Assembly (NCBI GenBank): GCA_016713825.1
Contig: JADJOJ010000007.1
Coordinates: 558,001 to 622,000, forward strand
DNA: 64,000 nt
Source: Candidatus Leptofilum gracile
GTDB taxonomy: Bacteria > Chloroflexota > Anaerolineae > Promineifilales > Promineifilaceae
Direction of reading: 5' to 3'
Part shown: positions 8,557 through 17,000 of the stretch, one piece after another
Position numbering within the stretch: the stretch's first letter is position 1
Layout: every line of letters begins with the position of its first letter
Notes under the pieces: model-generated
The model's input: the letters and a program-made list of their open reading frames with translations, nothing else
What the model was told of the DNA's origin: nothing
The model's database searches: none
Position numbers and translations under genes: made by a program

Positions 8557-10227
8557 ATGAAAGATGAGAAAAAGAACGGCCGTTTCCCCCAATATTACAA
8601 AACGGGCGTCATCATTCTAGCCCTGTTTTTGCTGTACGCCTACGGTTTGCAAGTAACCAAGGTGAACCTGGAAGAGCCGTTGGAACCGCAGCGCCAGGAA
8701 AATCTGGTTAGCCTCATTCGCAGCTTTGCCCGGCCCGATATTTTTGCCTACGAAACCGAGACGCGGCGTACGGCCGTTTCCCTCCGCATGCCCTGCCCAG
8801 AAACAATTCGTGGCTCCCAGGTATCCATCGAAGGACGACAGCTGCTGATGGTGCCCAACTGCGCCACCACCACCCAGGACCCCATCACCATCACCGGCAG
8901 CGGCTTCTTGCCCAATGCCGAAATTTTGGTCGCCTGGACGCCCCTCGGCAGCACCTCCACCCGCCGCCTGGCCGACTTTAAAGCCAGCGACACCGGTGAC
9001 GTGAGCATCACCTTCACCATGCCCGACATTCGCCCCAGCGAAGAACCACAAGCGATAGAACTGGTGGAGGTGGTAGACCGCAACATCGTCGGCCTAAGCG
9101 ACACCACTTACGAAGCGCTGGACAAAATTGTAGAAACGGTTTTGATGGCGCTGATGGCCTCCACCATCGGCACCCTGCTCTCCATTCCGCTCTCATTTAT
9201 TGCCGCCCGCAACCTGATGCAAAATGTCAAAGCGCCGATGACCGGAATCATGTCTGGCATTATTTTGCTGCCCGTTTTGGGCGGCGGTGCATTTTGGATC
9301 GGGCAGCAGCTGGTGCGCCCCATTTTGAGCCTGGATGGCACCTTTTTGCCTGCGCTGCAAACCAGCCTGGAAGCGCTGGGCTTTGTGGGGAACTTTATTT
9401 TTGTGCTGATTGAGCTGGCTTTCCTGCTTTTGCCGCTGACGCTGGGCGGGCTGGGTGCGTTTGTCGCCACCAGCATCGGCAGCCGCTTTGGCCAGCAGGT
9501 AACCATGCGCGCCCCGGCCACCACTGTGCGCATTTTGACCTTTGTGACGACGTTGGTGGGAACGGCCGTACTCTTCATCCTCCTCGCCCTGGCCCTGGTT
9601 TGGGTAAATGTGCTGGGCATTCGCGAATTTGTGCCAGAAGGCGGCTGGGCGCAGCTTGGCCTCTTCCTCTGGCCAGGATTGGTTTTGGGGCTGATTGCCG
9701 CCCTGTTGACGCTGCGCGCACCCGCCAAGCACCATTACCCCATCGGCCTGGTCATCTACAACGCCACCCGCACCATCTTCAACGCCGTCCGCTCCATCGA
9801 GCCGCTGATGATGGGGTTTGTCTTTGTGGTTTGGGTCGGCCTAGGCCCCTTTGCTGGCATTATGGCCCTCACCCTGCACTCCATGGCCGACTTGGGCAAA
9901 CTGTTCTCTGAAGAAGTGGAAAATATTGACGAAGGGCCGGTTGAAGCGATTACCGCCACCGGAGCCAACCAGCTTCAGCGCATTGTGTACGCCGTGGTGC
10001 CGCAGGTCACACCGTCCTACATCGCCTACATTTTCTACCGCTGGGACATCAACGTGCGCATGTCCACCATCATCGGCTTTGTGGGTGGTGGCGGTATTGG
10101 CTTTGTGTTACAGCGGAACATCAACCAGATTTTGTACACCCGCGCCAGCGTGATGGTGATCGCCATTGCCATTGTGGTCATTGTGCTAGACAACATCAGC
10201 GCCCGCGTGCGCAGCCGAATTATTTAG
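8557..10227 (+). CDS. phnE: PhnE-type permease with an extracytoplasmic Ig-like insert
   Basis: Inner-membrane permease of the phosphonate-type importer. PhnE proteins are usually about 260-290 residues; this one has 556. After one N-terminal membrane segment (about 17-35) comes a soluble stretch with a beta-sandwich-like piece at about 98-178 (ITITGSGFLPNAEILVAW, DTGDVSITFTMPD) that looks like an IPT/TIG or other Ig-like domain. The PhnE core then begins (VLMALMASTIGTLLSIPLSF), is split by about 160 residues of extra hydrophobic sequence, and ends with the EAA region (VEAITATGANQLQRIVYAV) and GFVGGGGIGF. The Ig-like piece may help contact the binding protein, which is inference. A 93-bp hairpin gap separates it from its paralogue. 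Confidence 0.88.
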   Translation: MKDEKKNGRFPQYYKTGVIILALFLLYAYGLQVTKVNLEEPLEPQRQENLVSLIRSFARPDIFAYETETRRTAVSLRMPCPETIRGSQVSIEGRQLLMVPNCATTTQDPITITGSGFLPNAEILVAWTPLGSTSTRRLADFKASDTGDVSITFTMPDIRPSEEPQAIELVEVVDRNIVGLSDTTYEALDKIVETVLMALMASTIGTLLSIPLSFIAARNLMQNVKAPMTGIMSGIILLPVLGGGAFWIGQQLVRPILSLDGTFLPALQTSLEALGFVGNFIFVLIELAFLLLPLTLGGLGAFVATSIGSRFGQQVTMRAPATTVRILTFVTTLVGTAVLFILLALALVWVNVLGIREFVPEGGWAQLGLFLWPGLVLGLIAALLTLRAPAKHHYPIGLVIYNATRTIFNAVRSIEPLMMGFVFVVWVGLGPFAGIMALTLHSMADLGKLFSEEVENIDEGPVEAITATGANQLQRIVYAVVPQVTPSYIAYIFYRWDINVRMSTIIGFVGGGGIGFVLQRNINQILYTRASVMVIAIAIVVIVLDNISARVRSRII

Positions 10228-10304
10228 GGTAATTTGGTAATTGGGTAATTAAGTAATTGAGTGGCTTTTAGCCCAATTACTTAATTACTAATTACTCAAT
10301 TACA
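10228..10304. repeat. Intergenic hairpin repeat, word GTAATT
   Basis: The left arm iterates GGTAATTTGGTAATTGGGTA and the right arm (10271-10304) iterates AATTACTTAATTACTAATT, giving a long AT-rich hairpin with a short GGCTTTTAGCCC-like tip. Other members of the same family are at 25317-25391, 30938-31010 and 46631-46707. It begins directly after the phnE stop. Confidence 0.8.
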
Positions 10305-10320
10305 AATCCCAGGGATTTGT

Positions 10321-11892
10321 ATGACAACGCTTAAACGAGACGAAAAATCACCCGCCCGGCAAGCATTGCAAACCTTTTTGGCCTTTGTGCTGCTCTTTTT
10401 GCTGTACGCCATCGCCGTGCAGGTAACAGAAATTGATCTGGAAAAGATGCGGGCCGAAAGCCGCCAGACGCAGTTGGTGGGCGTTTTGCGCTTTTTGGCC
10501 GATCCAGACATCACCAACCCAGACATCATTGACCCGCTGTTTGTGGAAGAAACGGAACCGTTCAGCCTGACAGAAACCACCGTCAATACGCTGAATCTGA
10601 TCGTGGAAACGATTTTTATGGCGCTGCTGGCCACAACCATCGGCACAATTTTGGCCATACCGGTTTCCTTTTTGGCGGCGCGGAATTTGATGCTGGAGGT
10701 GACGTCGCCACTGGCCAGCTTTATGCTGGCACTGGCGCTGCTGCCCGTTGGCGGCGGGCTGGCGTGGCTGGGGGCGCGGGAGATGGTGGCGCTGGCGGCT
10801 ACATTTGCCGATCAACCGGTGCTGACGCTGGGCATCTTTGTCGGAACTTTGGCTTTGGGCTGGGCGATTGTACGTTTTGCGCCCCCCATTGTGACAGAAA
10901 AGCGGCGCAATTCAGGGGAAACGGCCGTTGCTCTCATCGAGCTTGTCATTTTGGTGCTGCTGGCCTTGTTTGCCCTGGCCCAGATTGCCACCCTGAGCCA
11001 GGTAGGCGGCCTTTGGCTCACCGACCAACTAAATGCGGCGGCCATAGGCCTGGGGCCAGTTAGCCTGAATTTTGGTTTTGTGGGCAACTTCTTCAAGGTG
11101 ATGGGGGATATGGTGACGTTAATGCTGCCCGCGGCGACGGCGCTGTTGGGGGCTACCATCGCCATGCTGCTGGGCAGCCGCCTGGGGCAGGAAGCGATTT
11201 TGCGCATCAGCGGCGTTCCGGCCAAGCTCCTCACCGCAGTGACGACTTTTTTGGGAACGGCCGTCTTCATCTACGGCATCGGCACCATTTTGAACTGGCT
11301 GTACCAGTTCGACACTCCGGCCAACTGGACCACCGTCCCGGCGCTGGTGGGGGGGGGCGTTTTGGCGGTGGGATCGCTGCTGGTGGCTCCGAAACGGCCG
11401 TTTCGCATCGGCTTCGGCATCTACACCATCGCCCGCGCCATCTTCAACACCCTGCGCTCCATCGAGCCGCTCATCATGGCCATTATTTTTGTGGTTTGGG
11501 TGGGGCTGGGGCCGTTTGCCGGCGTCATGGCCCTGACGCTGCACACCATCGCCGCCCTGGGCAAGCTGTTCTCCGAACAAATCGAAGGCATCGACGACGG
11601 CCCCATCGAGGCGATTAACGCCACCGGAGCCAACCGGCTGCAAATGATCGTCTTCGCCGTCATCCCCCAAATTATCCCGCCGTACATCGCCTACACCCTG
11701 TACCGCTGGGACATCAACGTGCGCATGTCCACCATCATCGGCTTTGTGGGCGGCGGCGGCATTGGCTTTTTGCTGAGCCAAAGCGTGCGCCTGCTGCGCT
11801 ACCGCGAAGCCAGCGTGATGATGCTGGCCATCGCCATCGTCGTTTCCCTGCTGGATTATTTAAGCGCCAACGTCCGCCGCCGCGTAATTTAA
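10321..11892 (+). CDS. phnE: Second PhnE-type permease
   Basis: Paralogue of the upstream permease, 523 residues, presumably its heterodimer partner in the membrane. The C-terminal 170 residues are nearly the same as the first copy (NTLRSIEPLIMAIIFVVWVG, IEAINATGANRLQMIVFAV, GFVGGGGIGF). It has the same architecture: one N-terminal membrane segment, then the PhnE start (FMALLATTIGTILAIPVSF), then an extra hydrophobic insert of about 180 residues before the EAA half. It lacks the Ig-like extracytoplasmic insert of its neighbour, having only a short charged segment instead. The ATG follows AGGGATTTGT. Gene duplication within the operon is the simplest explanation for the pair. Confidence 0.9.
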   Translation: MTTLKRDEKSPARQALQTFLAFVLLFLLYAIAVQVTEIDLEKMRAESRQTQLVGVLRFLADPDITNPDIIDPLFVEETEPFSLTETTVNTLNLIVETIFMALLATTIGTILAIPVSFLAARNLMLEVTSPLASFMLALALLPVGGGLAWLGAREMVALAATFADQPVLTLGIFVGTLALGWAIVRFAPPIVTEKRRNSGETAVALIELVILVLLALFALAQIATLSQVGGLWLTDQLNAAAIGLGPVSLNFGFVGNFFKVMGDMVTLMLPAATALLGATIAMLLGSRLGQEAILRISGVPAKLLTAVTTFLGTAVFIYGIGTILNWLYQFDTPANWTTVPALVGGGVLAVGSLLVAPKRPFRIGFGIYTIARAIFNTLRSIEPLIMAIIFVVWVGLGPFAGVMALTLHTIAALGKLFSEQIEGIDDGPIEAINATGANRLQMIVFAVIPQIIPPYIAYTLYRWDINVRMSTIIGFVGGGGIGFLLSQSVRLLRYREASVMMLAIAIVVSLLDYLSANVRRRVI

Positions 11893-11899
11893 TTTTTTT

Positions 11900-11965
11900 A
11901 CCGCAGAGGACGCGGAGAGCGCGGAGTTTTTTTTGATCTCTGCGTCCTCCGCGCTCTCCGCGGTT
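11900..11965. repeat. Intergenic hairpin repeat, word CCGCAGAGGACGCGGAGAGC
   Basis: The left arm CCGCAGAGGACGCGGAGAGC is followed by GCGGAG and an eight-T spacer. The right arm is CTCTGCGTCCTCCGCG followed by CTCTCCGCGG. The arms pair imperfectly to give a GC-rich hairpin flanked by T runs, so it may terminate the phn operon. A relative occurs at 22923-22983. Confidence 0.75.
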
Positions 11966-11985
11966 CATTTCTTTGGGAGCTTTTC

Positions 11986-12786
11986 ATGGATGTTGCTGAA
12001 CTGAATGAACTACGGGCGGTGGCGGTGGAAACGGCCGTTTCCGCCGGAAAATTGGCCCGTGAAATGTGGTCAAAACCGCGCGAAATTAGCTTCAAAGGAT
12101 TCCGCGATCTGGTCACAGACGCCGATGTGGCCACCCAGGCGCACATCACCCAGGCGATTCAGGCACACTTCCCCAGCCACGGCTTCCTCACCGAAGAAGA
12201 TGACAGCAGCCTGCCCACCGCTGGCCCCATCATCTGGATCATCGACCCGATTGACGGCACCACCAACTACAGCCGCCAAATGCCCGAATTTTGCGTTTCA
12301 ATCGCCGCCTGCCAGCCCGAAACTGATGGCTATAAACCTGTCGCCGCCGCCATCTACGACCCGATGCGGGACGAGCTGTTCAGCGCCGCGCAGGGCCAGG
12401 GGGCCACGCTGCAAGTGGGCAGCGGTACGCCGCAAAATCTAAAAGTGAGCACGGTCGATCAGTTGGGAGAAGCGGTTTTTGCCCTGGATTGGAGCAGCGC
12501 GGCCGATGTGCGCACCACCGCCCTGGACATCCTCAACCAGTTTGCCGAGAAATCGTACACGGTGCGCTCGATTGGCACGGCCGCTTTGGCGATGGCCTGG
12601 GTTGCCGCAGGACGGGTTGATTTTTACTTCAACCTGCGCCTGCGCCCCTGGGACGTGGCCGCCGCCATGCTGCTGGTGCAAGAAAGCGGTGGCGCAGTTA
12701 CCGCTCCAAACGGCGACCCGATTGTGTGGGATGTGAACGGGATGGCGTGTGTGATGGGGAACGGCCGTTTGGCACTCAATCTCTAA
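11986..12786 (+). CDS. suhB: Inositol monophosphatase family protein
   Basis: Mg-dependent phosphatase of the inositol monophosphatase/SuhB fold, 266 residues, full length. The metal-binding motif is IIWIIDPIDGTTNY (about residues 82-95), the Glu of the first motif is in FLTEEDD and the C-terminal motif is LRPWDVAAAMLLVQESGG. The substrate could be inositol phosphate, another sugar phosphate or 3'-phosphoadenosine 5'-phosphate; sequence alone does not decide. GGGAG precedes the ATG. Its position after the phn genes, separated by a hairpin, does not imply a shared pathway. Confidence 0.9.
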   Translation: MDVAELNELRAVAVETAVSAGKLAREMWSKPREISFKGFRDLVTDADVATQAHITQAIQAHFPSHGFLTEEDDSSLPTAGPIIWIIDPIDGTTNYSRQMPEFCVSIAACQPETDGYKPVAAAIYDPMRDELFSAAQGQGATLQVGSGTPQNLKVSTVDQLGEAVFALDWSSAADVRTTALDILNQFAEKSYTVRSIGTAALAMAWVAAGRVDFYFNLRLRPWDVAAAMLLVQESGGAVTAPNGDPIVWDVNGMACVMGNGRLALNL

Positions 12787-12800
12787 CGCTCTCACCGGTC

Positions 12801-12820
12801 ATTCCCGCAACGGCGGGAAT
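12801..12820. repeat. Short hairpin ATTCCCGC-AACG-GCGGGAAT
   Basis: A perfect 8-bp stem with a 4-nt loop lies 15 nt after the preceding stop. It resembles small dispersed intergenic hairpins seen in many bacteria and could act as a weak terminator. The rest of 12787-12901 shows nothing else I recognise. Confidence 0.6.
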
Positions 12821-12901
12821 CCAGAAAGTGGGTGCCTTCGTGGGGATGACGAGGAGTACGGCCGTTTCCACCAAACTTTTGCTAAAATTCAAGCGTTCCA
12901 A

Positions 12902-13078
12902 ATGACAAAGGCCGCGGCGCGGCGGGACGCCGGGCCGCAGCCGAGTGAGGTTCTGCGCTCGCCAAAGACCGCTCCACAGCAGGGGGGATGGCGGCTTGGT
13001 AATATGGTCGCAACTGGAGAGCTCCAAACTAGCCAAGATATTGCGAATTGGTTAGCTTTGAATATAGCGGGCAATTAA
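12902..13078 (+). CDS. Possible 58-residue ORF abutting the AT-rich gene
   Basis: A frame from ATG 12902 runs 58 codons and its TAA is immediately followed by the ATG of the next gene. The first half is GC-rich and Arg/Pro-rich; the second half (MVATGELQTSQDIANWLALN) looks more protein-like and has the AT-rich composition of the next gene. I recognise no family and there is no clear ribosome site. It may be a chimera formed when the AT-rich segment inserted, or simply a chance frame. Confidence 0.3.
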   Translation: MTKAAARRDAGPQPSEVLRSPKTAPQQGGWRLGNMVATGELQTSQDIANWLALNIAGN

Positions 13079-13582
13079 ATGACTAATGAATCGAATATCG
13101 AACCAGTAGATAAAACTAAAATGAATTCGAGAACTGCTATTAGATATAGTATTAACTTGAGTATTTGGGTTGCTATAATTGCTAATCTTCTGTTTTTTTC
13201 TTTTCTTTTGACATGTACAGTCATCAGAAATATAGGTAATGATTTAGATAACTTTGAAAAAGCAACACAACTTGTTTTCCTTGGAGTGGTGTTTGTCCTA
13301 GGTTTTATCGGAGCAATTCCTCCAAGCTTGTTAGGGAGTGGTCTGTTATCGACGCTTTTTATAAAATTAATAAGTCTTCAAAATAATGCAGGGATCCTTA
13401 TTAGCATCTCCGTTGGTGCAATACTTGGATATAGTTGGACTTTCCTACTCGGCTCAATTTCCAGCTATACTGAATTTGCAAGAGACCCCATTTGCGGTTT
13501 ACTAAACGGTACGGTAGCAGGTGCAGTGGGAGGAGCTTGGTATGGATGGAAAATGACAAGAAGGTTGCGCTTACCACACTAG
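13079..13582 (+). CDS. Small membrane protein of foreign-looking composition
   Basis: 167 residues of unknown function. Four hydrophobic segments are visible (about 27-52, 68-92, 103-125 and 140-155), the last including a Gly-rich NGTVAGAVGGAWYGW. The N-terminus is polar and the C-terminus is basic (KMTRRLRLPH). The DNA is clearly more AT-rich than its neighbours, uses many AT-ending codons and contains no copy of the iterated octamer. Together these suggest recent acquisition. No family is recognised and no partner gene is evident apart from the doubtful ORF directly upstream. Confidence 0.65.
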   Translation: MTNESNIEPVDKTKMNSRTAIRYSINLSIWVAIIANLLFFSFLLTCTVIRNIGNDLDNFEKATQLVFLGVVFVLGFIGAIPPSLLGSGLLSTLFIKLISLQNNAGILISISVGAILGYSWTFLLGSISSYTEFARDPICGLLNGTVAGAVGGAWYGWKMTRRLRLPH

Positions 13583-14051
13583 GTTCCCTGCTCCGGTAAG
13601 GTCTTCTAAATCGCGAGCTGTGACCGGTTTCCAGACCAAGCCACTTGCTGCGCTGGTCGCAGGTTTGTTATTCAGCAACTACCTGTTCTTTCTTTTGGCA
13701 TTGCCCAAAAGAAAGAACCAAAGAAAAGGCTAGGCTCCCACGCCCAGCCCCTGCTGGGGGCGGGTCTTCGTAATGGCTGTGGCACGGCGTCTCGCCTCGC
13801 CACCTTCTTGGCCAGGATAGATTGCGCGGGAGCGGCAAAAGTTTGGTGAGCAACGGCCGTTTCCAACCCACCATATTCTCAAAGTCAAAAATTCAACGAG
13901 AGGCAGCAGGCGGCAGCGAGGTGCCTGGTGTCTTCTCAGCAAATTCCAGTGCGCAGCAACAGCCGAATTTGGGCAAATTGTGCAGATGGATACGGCCGTT
14001 TCCAGACAAAATTCAGTTGCCAACCCCTACGCTTAGAGTACAATCCGTTTT
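13583..14051. other. Non-coding region of 469 bp with hairpins
   Basis: No ORF with a ribosome site or family resemblance is present. A perfect 14-bp hairpin, GTTCTTTCTTTTGG (13685-13698) with CCAAAAGAAAGAAC (13705-13718), lies in the middle. A second GC-rich hairpin follows near 13739-13770 (CGCCCAGCCCC/GGGGGCGGG). Two octamer copies occur near 13853 and 13993. The region may be the worn edge of the AT-rich insertion upstream. Confidence 0.55.
13685..13718. repeat. Perfect 14-bp hairpin
   Basis: GTTCTTTCTTTTGG and CCAAAAGAAAGAAC are separated by 6 nt. The purine/pyrimidine asymmetry is strong. It is far from both flanking genes, so a repeat-element or terminator role is unclear. Confidence 0.7.
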
Positions 14052-14906
14052 ATGCGCTGGCCACCGTACAAACACGTCTTCTTCGACTGCGACTCCACCC
14101 TCTCCACCGTAGAAGGGATCGATGTATTGGCCGAGACCGCCGGTAAAAAATGGCGCGTCGAAGTGCTCACCAACGCCGCCATGGATGGCAAGCTGGACCT
14201 GGAAGACGTCTACGCCAAGCGGCTGCAAGCCGTCCGCCCCACCCATGAGCAAATCCAGCAAATCCGCGCCGTCTACAAGCGCAACATCGTCGCCGACGCC
14301 CAGGCCGTCATCGCCGCCCTGCAATTTCTGGGGCACCAGGTCTACATAATCAGCGGCGGCCTGGCCGAACCGGTGCAGGAATTCGGCATCTTTTTAGGCG
14401 TGCCCAAGCAAAACATCCGCGCTGTCAACGTCGCTTACGACCATCTGGCGGGGGAATGGTGGAATGCCGAGACCGATTTCCAAAAGCCAAAGCGCGAGCG
14501 GTACATGGATTACGAAGAGGGTGCCCTCACCGTCAGCGATGGCAAGGCGCAAATTGTGAAGGAGTTATTGGGGGATGGGAACGGCCGTTCCCTCCTCATT
14601 GGCGACGGCAGCAGCGATCTCATGGCCGGGCACGCCGTAGACCTGTTCGTGGGCTTTGGCGGCGTCGTTAAGCGCCAGCGCGTCCAGGCCGAATCCCCCA
14701 TATTTTTGCACACACCCAGCCTGGCCCCGTTACTGCTGCTGGCCGCTGGCCCCGCTGCCCTCCGACAAGTACAAAATACCACCCACGAAACCGTTTTTAA
14801 CAAAGCATTTGAACTTACCCATACAGGAGCATTTGATTTTAATCATGAGCGACTCAAAACGAAATTCCAACAAGCATATCAAGCTGTACATTCCCGGGCC
14901 GACTGA
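14052..14906 (+). CDS. HAD phosphatase, phosphoserine-phosphatase-like
   Basis: Likely releases serine from phosphoserine or acts on a related phosphomonoester. HAD motif I is FFDCDSTLSTVEG with Asp12 and Asp14, which is the SerB pattern. Motif II is VYIISGGLAEP, the Lys motif lies in GKAQIVKEL, and motif III is LLIGDGSSDLMAG. The typical SerB fold ends by about residue 225; the remaining tail (ALRQVQNTTHETVFNKAF and on) has no family match I recognise and overlaps the next gene by 62 nt in another frame. The partner gene is a class V aminotransferase, so the pair fits the phosphorylated serine pathway. That role is inferred from context. Confidence 0.82.
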   Translation: MRWPPYKHVFFDCDSTLSTVEGIDVLAETAGKKWRVEVLTNAAMDGKLDLEDVYAKRLQAVRPTHEQIQQIRAVYKRNIVADAQAVIAALQFLGHQVYIISGGLAEPVQEFGIFLGVPKQNIRAVNVAYDHLAGEWWNAETDFQKPKRERYMDYEEGALTVSDGKAQIVKELLGDGNGRSLLIGDGSSDLMAGHAVDLFVGFGGVVKRQRVQAESPIFLHTPSLAPLLLLAAGPAALRQVQNTTHETVFNKAFELTHTGAFDFNHERLKTKFQQAYQAVHSRAD

Positions 14907-15957
14907 GGTCCGCCCCGAAATTTTAGACGCCCAAACCGAATGGATGGTGGGCCACCGCATGCCAGAATGCATCGACCTGGTAGCCCGCATTCAGCCCAAA
15001 CTGCAACAAGTCTTCTTCACCAATCGGCGCATCCTCATCAGCGCCAGCTCCGGCACCGGCTTTTGGGAAGGGGCCGTGCGCAACTGCGTCGATAAAAAAG
15101 CGCTCAACTGCGTCAACGGCGCGTTCAGCGACCGCTGGCGTGAAGTCACCGAACTCAACGGCAAAGAGAACGAAGTGCTAGAAGTAGAATGGGGCCAGCC
15201 CATCCTGCCGGAAATGGTCGTGGAACGGCTGGCCAAAGGCGGCTTCGACGCCGTCACCCTCGTTCACAACGAAACCAGCGCCGGGGTAGAAAGCCCCATC
15301 AAAGAGATTGCCGCCGCCATCCGCAGCCTGCCCGGCGGCGATGAGATCATGATCCTGGTAGACAGCGTCAGCGGCCTTTCCGGGGCGCGCCTGGAGTTCG
15401 ACGCCTGGGATTTGGACGTGGCGCTCACCTCCAGCCAAAAAGCGTTTGCCCTGCCCGCTGGCCTCGCCTTCTGCGCCGTCTCCGAACGAGCTATGGCCAA
15501 AGCCGCCACCGTCAAAAATCGGGGCTACTACTTCGACTTCATCACCCTGGACAAGTCGATGGCCAAAAACCAGACGCCCGCCACGCCCGCCATCTCCCTG
15601 CTCTTCGCCCTGGACCGCCAGCTAGACGACATGATGGCCGAAGGCATGGAAGGACGCTTCGCCCGTCACCTGGCCATGCGCGACATGACCATCGCCTGGG
15701 CCAAAAGCCACGGCTTTGAGCTGCTCGCCCCGGAGGGGTACGAATCCCCCACCGTCACCTGCGTCAAAAACAACAAAGGGATCGATATCTCGGCGCTCAA
15801 CAGCTTCCTGCGCGAGCGCGGCATGATTCTCTCCAACGGCTACGGCAGCCGCCTGAAAAACGTCACCTTCCGCATTGCCCACATGGGTGATATGCAGCCA
15901 TCGGACATGGAAGAGCTGTTCGCCAACGTAGACGACTTTCTGGCGCAAAACGGTTAA
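14845..15957 (+). CDS. Class V aminotransferase (serine pathway type)
   Basis: PLP enzyme of 370 residues in the alanine-glyoxylate/phosphoserine aminotransferase group. The N-terminal family motif is KLYIPGPTEVRPEILDA, the pocket shows LVHNETSAGVESPI and LVDSVSGLSGA, and the PLP lysine is in LTSSQKAFALPAGLAF. I chose ATG 14845, preceded at some distance by CAGGAG; a start 13 codons downstream would already lose family sequence. It overlaps the phosphatase gene by 62 nt, which suggests coupled expression. Candidates are 3-phosphoserine:2-oxoglutarate aminotransferase of the archaeal/thermophile type or serine-pyruvate/glyoxylate aminotransferase; the first fits the neighbour best. Confidence 0.88.
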   Translation: MSDSKRNSNKHIKLYIPGPTEVRPEILDAQTEWMVGHRMPECIDLVARIQPKLQQVFFTNRRILISASSGTGFWEGAVRNCVDKKALNCVNGAFSDRWREVTELNGKENEVLEVEWGQPILPEMVVERLAKGGFDAVTLVHNETSAGVESPIKEIAAAIRSLPGGDEIMILVDSVSGLSGARLEFDAWDLDVALTSSQKAFALPAGLAFCAVSERAMAKAATVKNRGYYFDFITLDKSMAKNQTPATPAISLLFALDRQLDDMMAEGMEGRFARHLAMRDMTIAWAKSHGFELLAPEGYESPTVTCVKNNKGIDISALNSFLRERGMILSNGYGSRLKNVTFRIAHMGDMQPSDMEELFANVDDFLAQNG

Positions 15958-15987
15958 TTTGCCACAGAGAGCACAGCGTTTTTAGAG

Positions 15988-16062
15988 CCCCCTCCCTAAC
16001 CCTCCCCCGGCGGGGGAGGGAACTGAGTCCCCCCTCCCGAAGGGAGGGGGTTAGGGGGAGGG
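15988..16062. repeat. Large GC-rich cruciform repeat
   Basis: The outer arms are CCCCCTCCCTAACCCTCCCC and GGGAGGGGGTTAGGGGGAGG. Two smaller hairpins lie inside (CCTCCCCC-GGCG-GGGGAGG and CCCTCCC-GAA-GGGAGGG). It sits just after the aminotransferase stop and a CCACAGAGAGCACAG fragment of another repeat family. It may terminate transcription or be a mobile intergenic repeat. Confidence 0.8.
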
Positions 16063-16078
16063 AAAAAACTTGCCTTGA

Positions 16079-16143
16079 GGAGTGAGCAGCCTCAGATGCG
16101 AACGGTAAAAACCGGCGCATTTGGGAAGGCTCACTCTTTTTTT
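16079..16143 (+). terminator. Imperfect hairpin followed by a T run
   Basis: GAGTGAGC near 16080 pairs with GCTCACTC at 16129-16136, with an inner ATGCG/CGCAT match and AACGGT/ACCG at the tip. Eight T residues follow. It probably ends transcripts from the serine pair before the HAD gene. Confidence 0.65.
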
Positions 16144-16268
16144 ATGTTCACCTATTGACAGGTATATGCGAACTGTGCTACGTTTCCCCTCATAGTTCAT
16201 TGTCGGCAGCATGAAACCCGATTCACGCCATTCTGACAAAAACTTCAACAACCAAACAAGGAAATTCA

Positions 16269-16877
16269 ATGATTCAAGCAATCATTTTTGATGTGGGCGG
16301 CGTGCTGCTGCGCACCGAAGATCGCGCCCCCCGGCAGCAGTGGGAGGCCAAGTTGGGCTTGCCGCCCGGCGGCGCAGAAGCGCTGGTGTTCAACAGCGAG
16401 ATGGGCCAGAAGGCACAGCGGGGTGAGATTACGGAGCCAGAGCTGTGGCGGTGGATAGGCTCACATTTGGATTTGTCGGTGTTGGAAACGGCCGCTTTCC
16501 GCCACGGCTTCTGGGCAGGTGATGAACTGGACATGGGGCTGGTCACCCTCATCCGCCAGCTAAAAAGCCGCTACCAAACGGCCGTTATCAGCAACTACGC
16601 CAGCAACCTGCGCCCCGAACTCACCGATCTGTTCCAAATCGCCGACGCCTTCGACGACATCATCATCTCCTGCGAAGAAAACGTCATGAAGCCCGACCCC
16701 GAAATTTTCCGCCGGGCGCTGGCCCGCCTGGGCCGCCAGCCGCACGAAGCGGTGTTCATTGATGATTTTCGGCACAACGTAGCCGCCGCCGAGGCCGTCG
16801 GCCTGGCAGCCATCCATTTTCAGCCCGGCCTCGATTTGTCCCGCGCGTTGCAGCAGTTAGGGGTTTCGTCAGGTTAA
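16269..16877 (+). CDS. HAD-superfamily hydrolase (YihX-like)
   Basis: 202-residue cytoplasmic phosphatase-like protein. Motif I is IIFDVGGVLLR: the nucleophile Asp8 is present, but the usual second Asp is Gly, as in YihX and the N-terminal domain of epoxide hydrolases. Motif II is TAVISNYASNL, the Lys motif is MKPDPEIFRRAL and motif III is AVFIDDFRHNV. In this subgroup known members hydrolyse sugar 1-phosphates, but the substrate here cannot be told. AAGGAA precedes ATG 16269. It stands alone between non-coding gaps. Confidence 0.87.
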   Translation: MIQAIIFDVGGVLLRTEDRAPRQQWEAKLGLPPGGAEALVFNSEMGQKAQRGEITEPELWRWIGSHLDLSVLETAAFRHGFWAGDELDMGLVTLIRQLKSRYQTAVISNYASNLRPELTDLFQIADAFDDIIISCEENVMKPDPEIFRRALARLGRQPHEAVFIDDFRHNVAAAEAVGLAAIHFQPGLDLSRALQQLGVSSG

Positions 16878-17000
16878 TCTTTAACATTGGACGTTGCTTA
16901 GATTGGACCAATTTAATGACAGCCTACTGTAACTGCTTACAACTGAAATTGATCCAATCTTGAGTAGAATCTAACTATTTCCACATTCAGGAGAAAAAAT

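Noticed and set aside
10228..10304. CRISPR-like repeats
   Set aside because: Repeat words are short, arms are inverted rather than direct, and there are no constant-length spacers. The same holds for the other gap repeats.
12776..13036. 86-codon minus-strand ORF over 12776-13036
   Set aside because: It crosses a hairpin and an abrupt composition change and resembles no protein; it is probably chance.
12799..14051. Insertion sequence or prophage remnant
   Set aside because: No transposase, integrase, terminal repeats or target duplication could be seen, despite the foreign composition.
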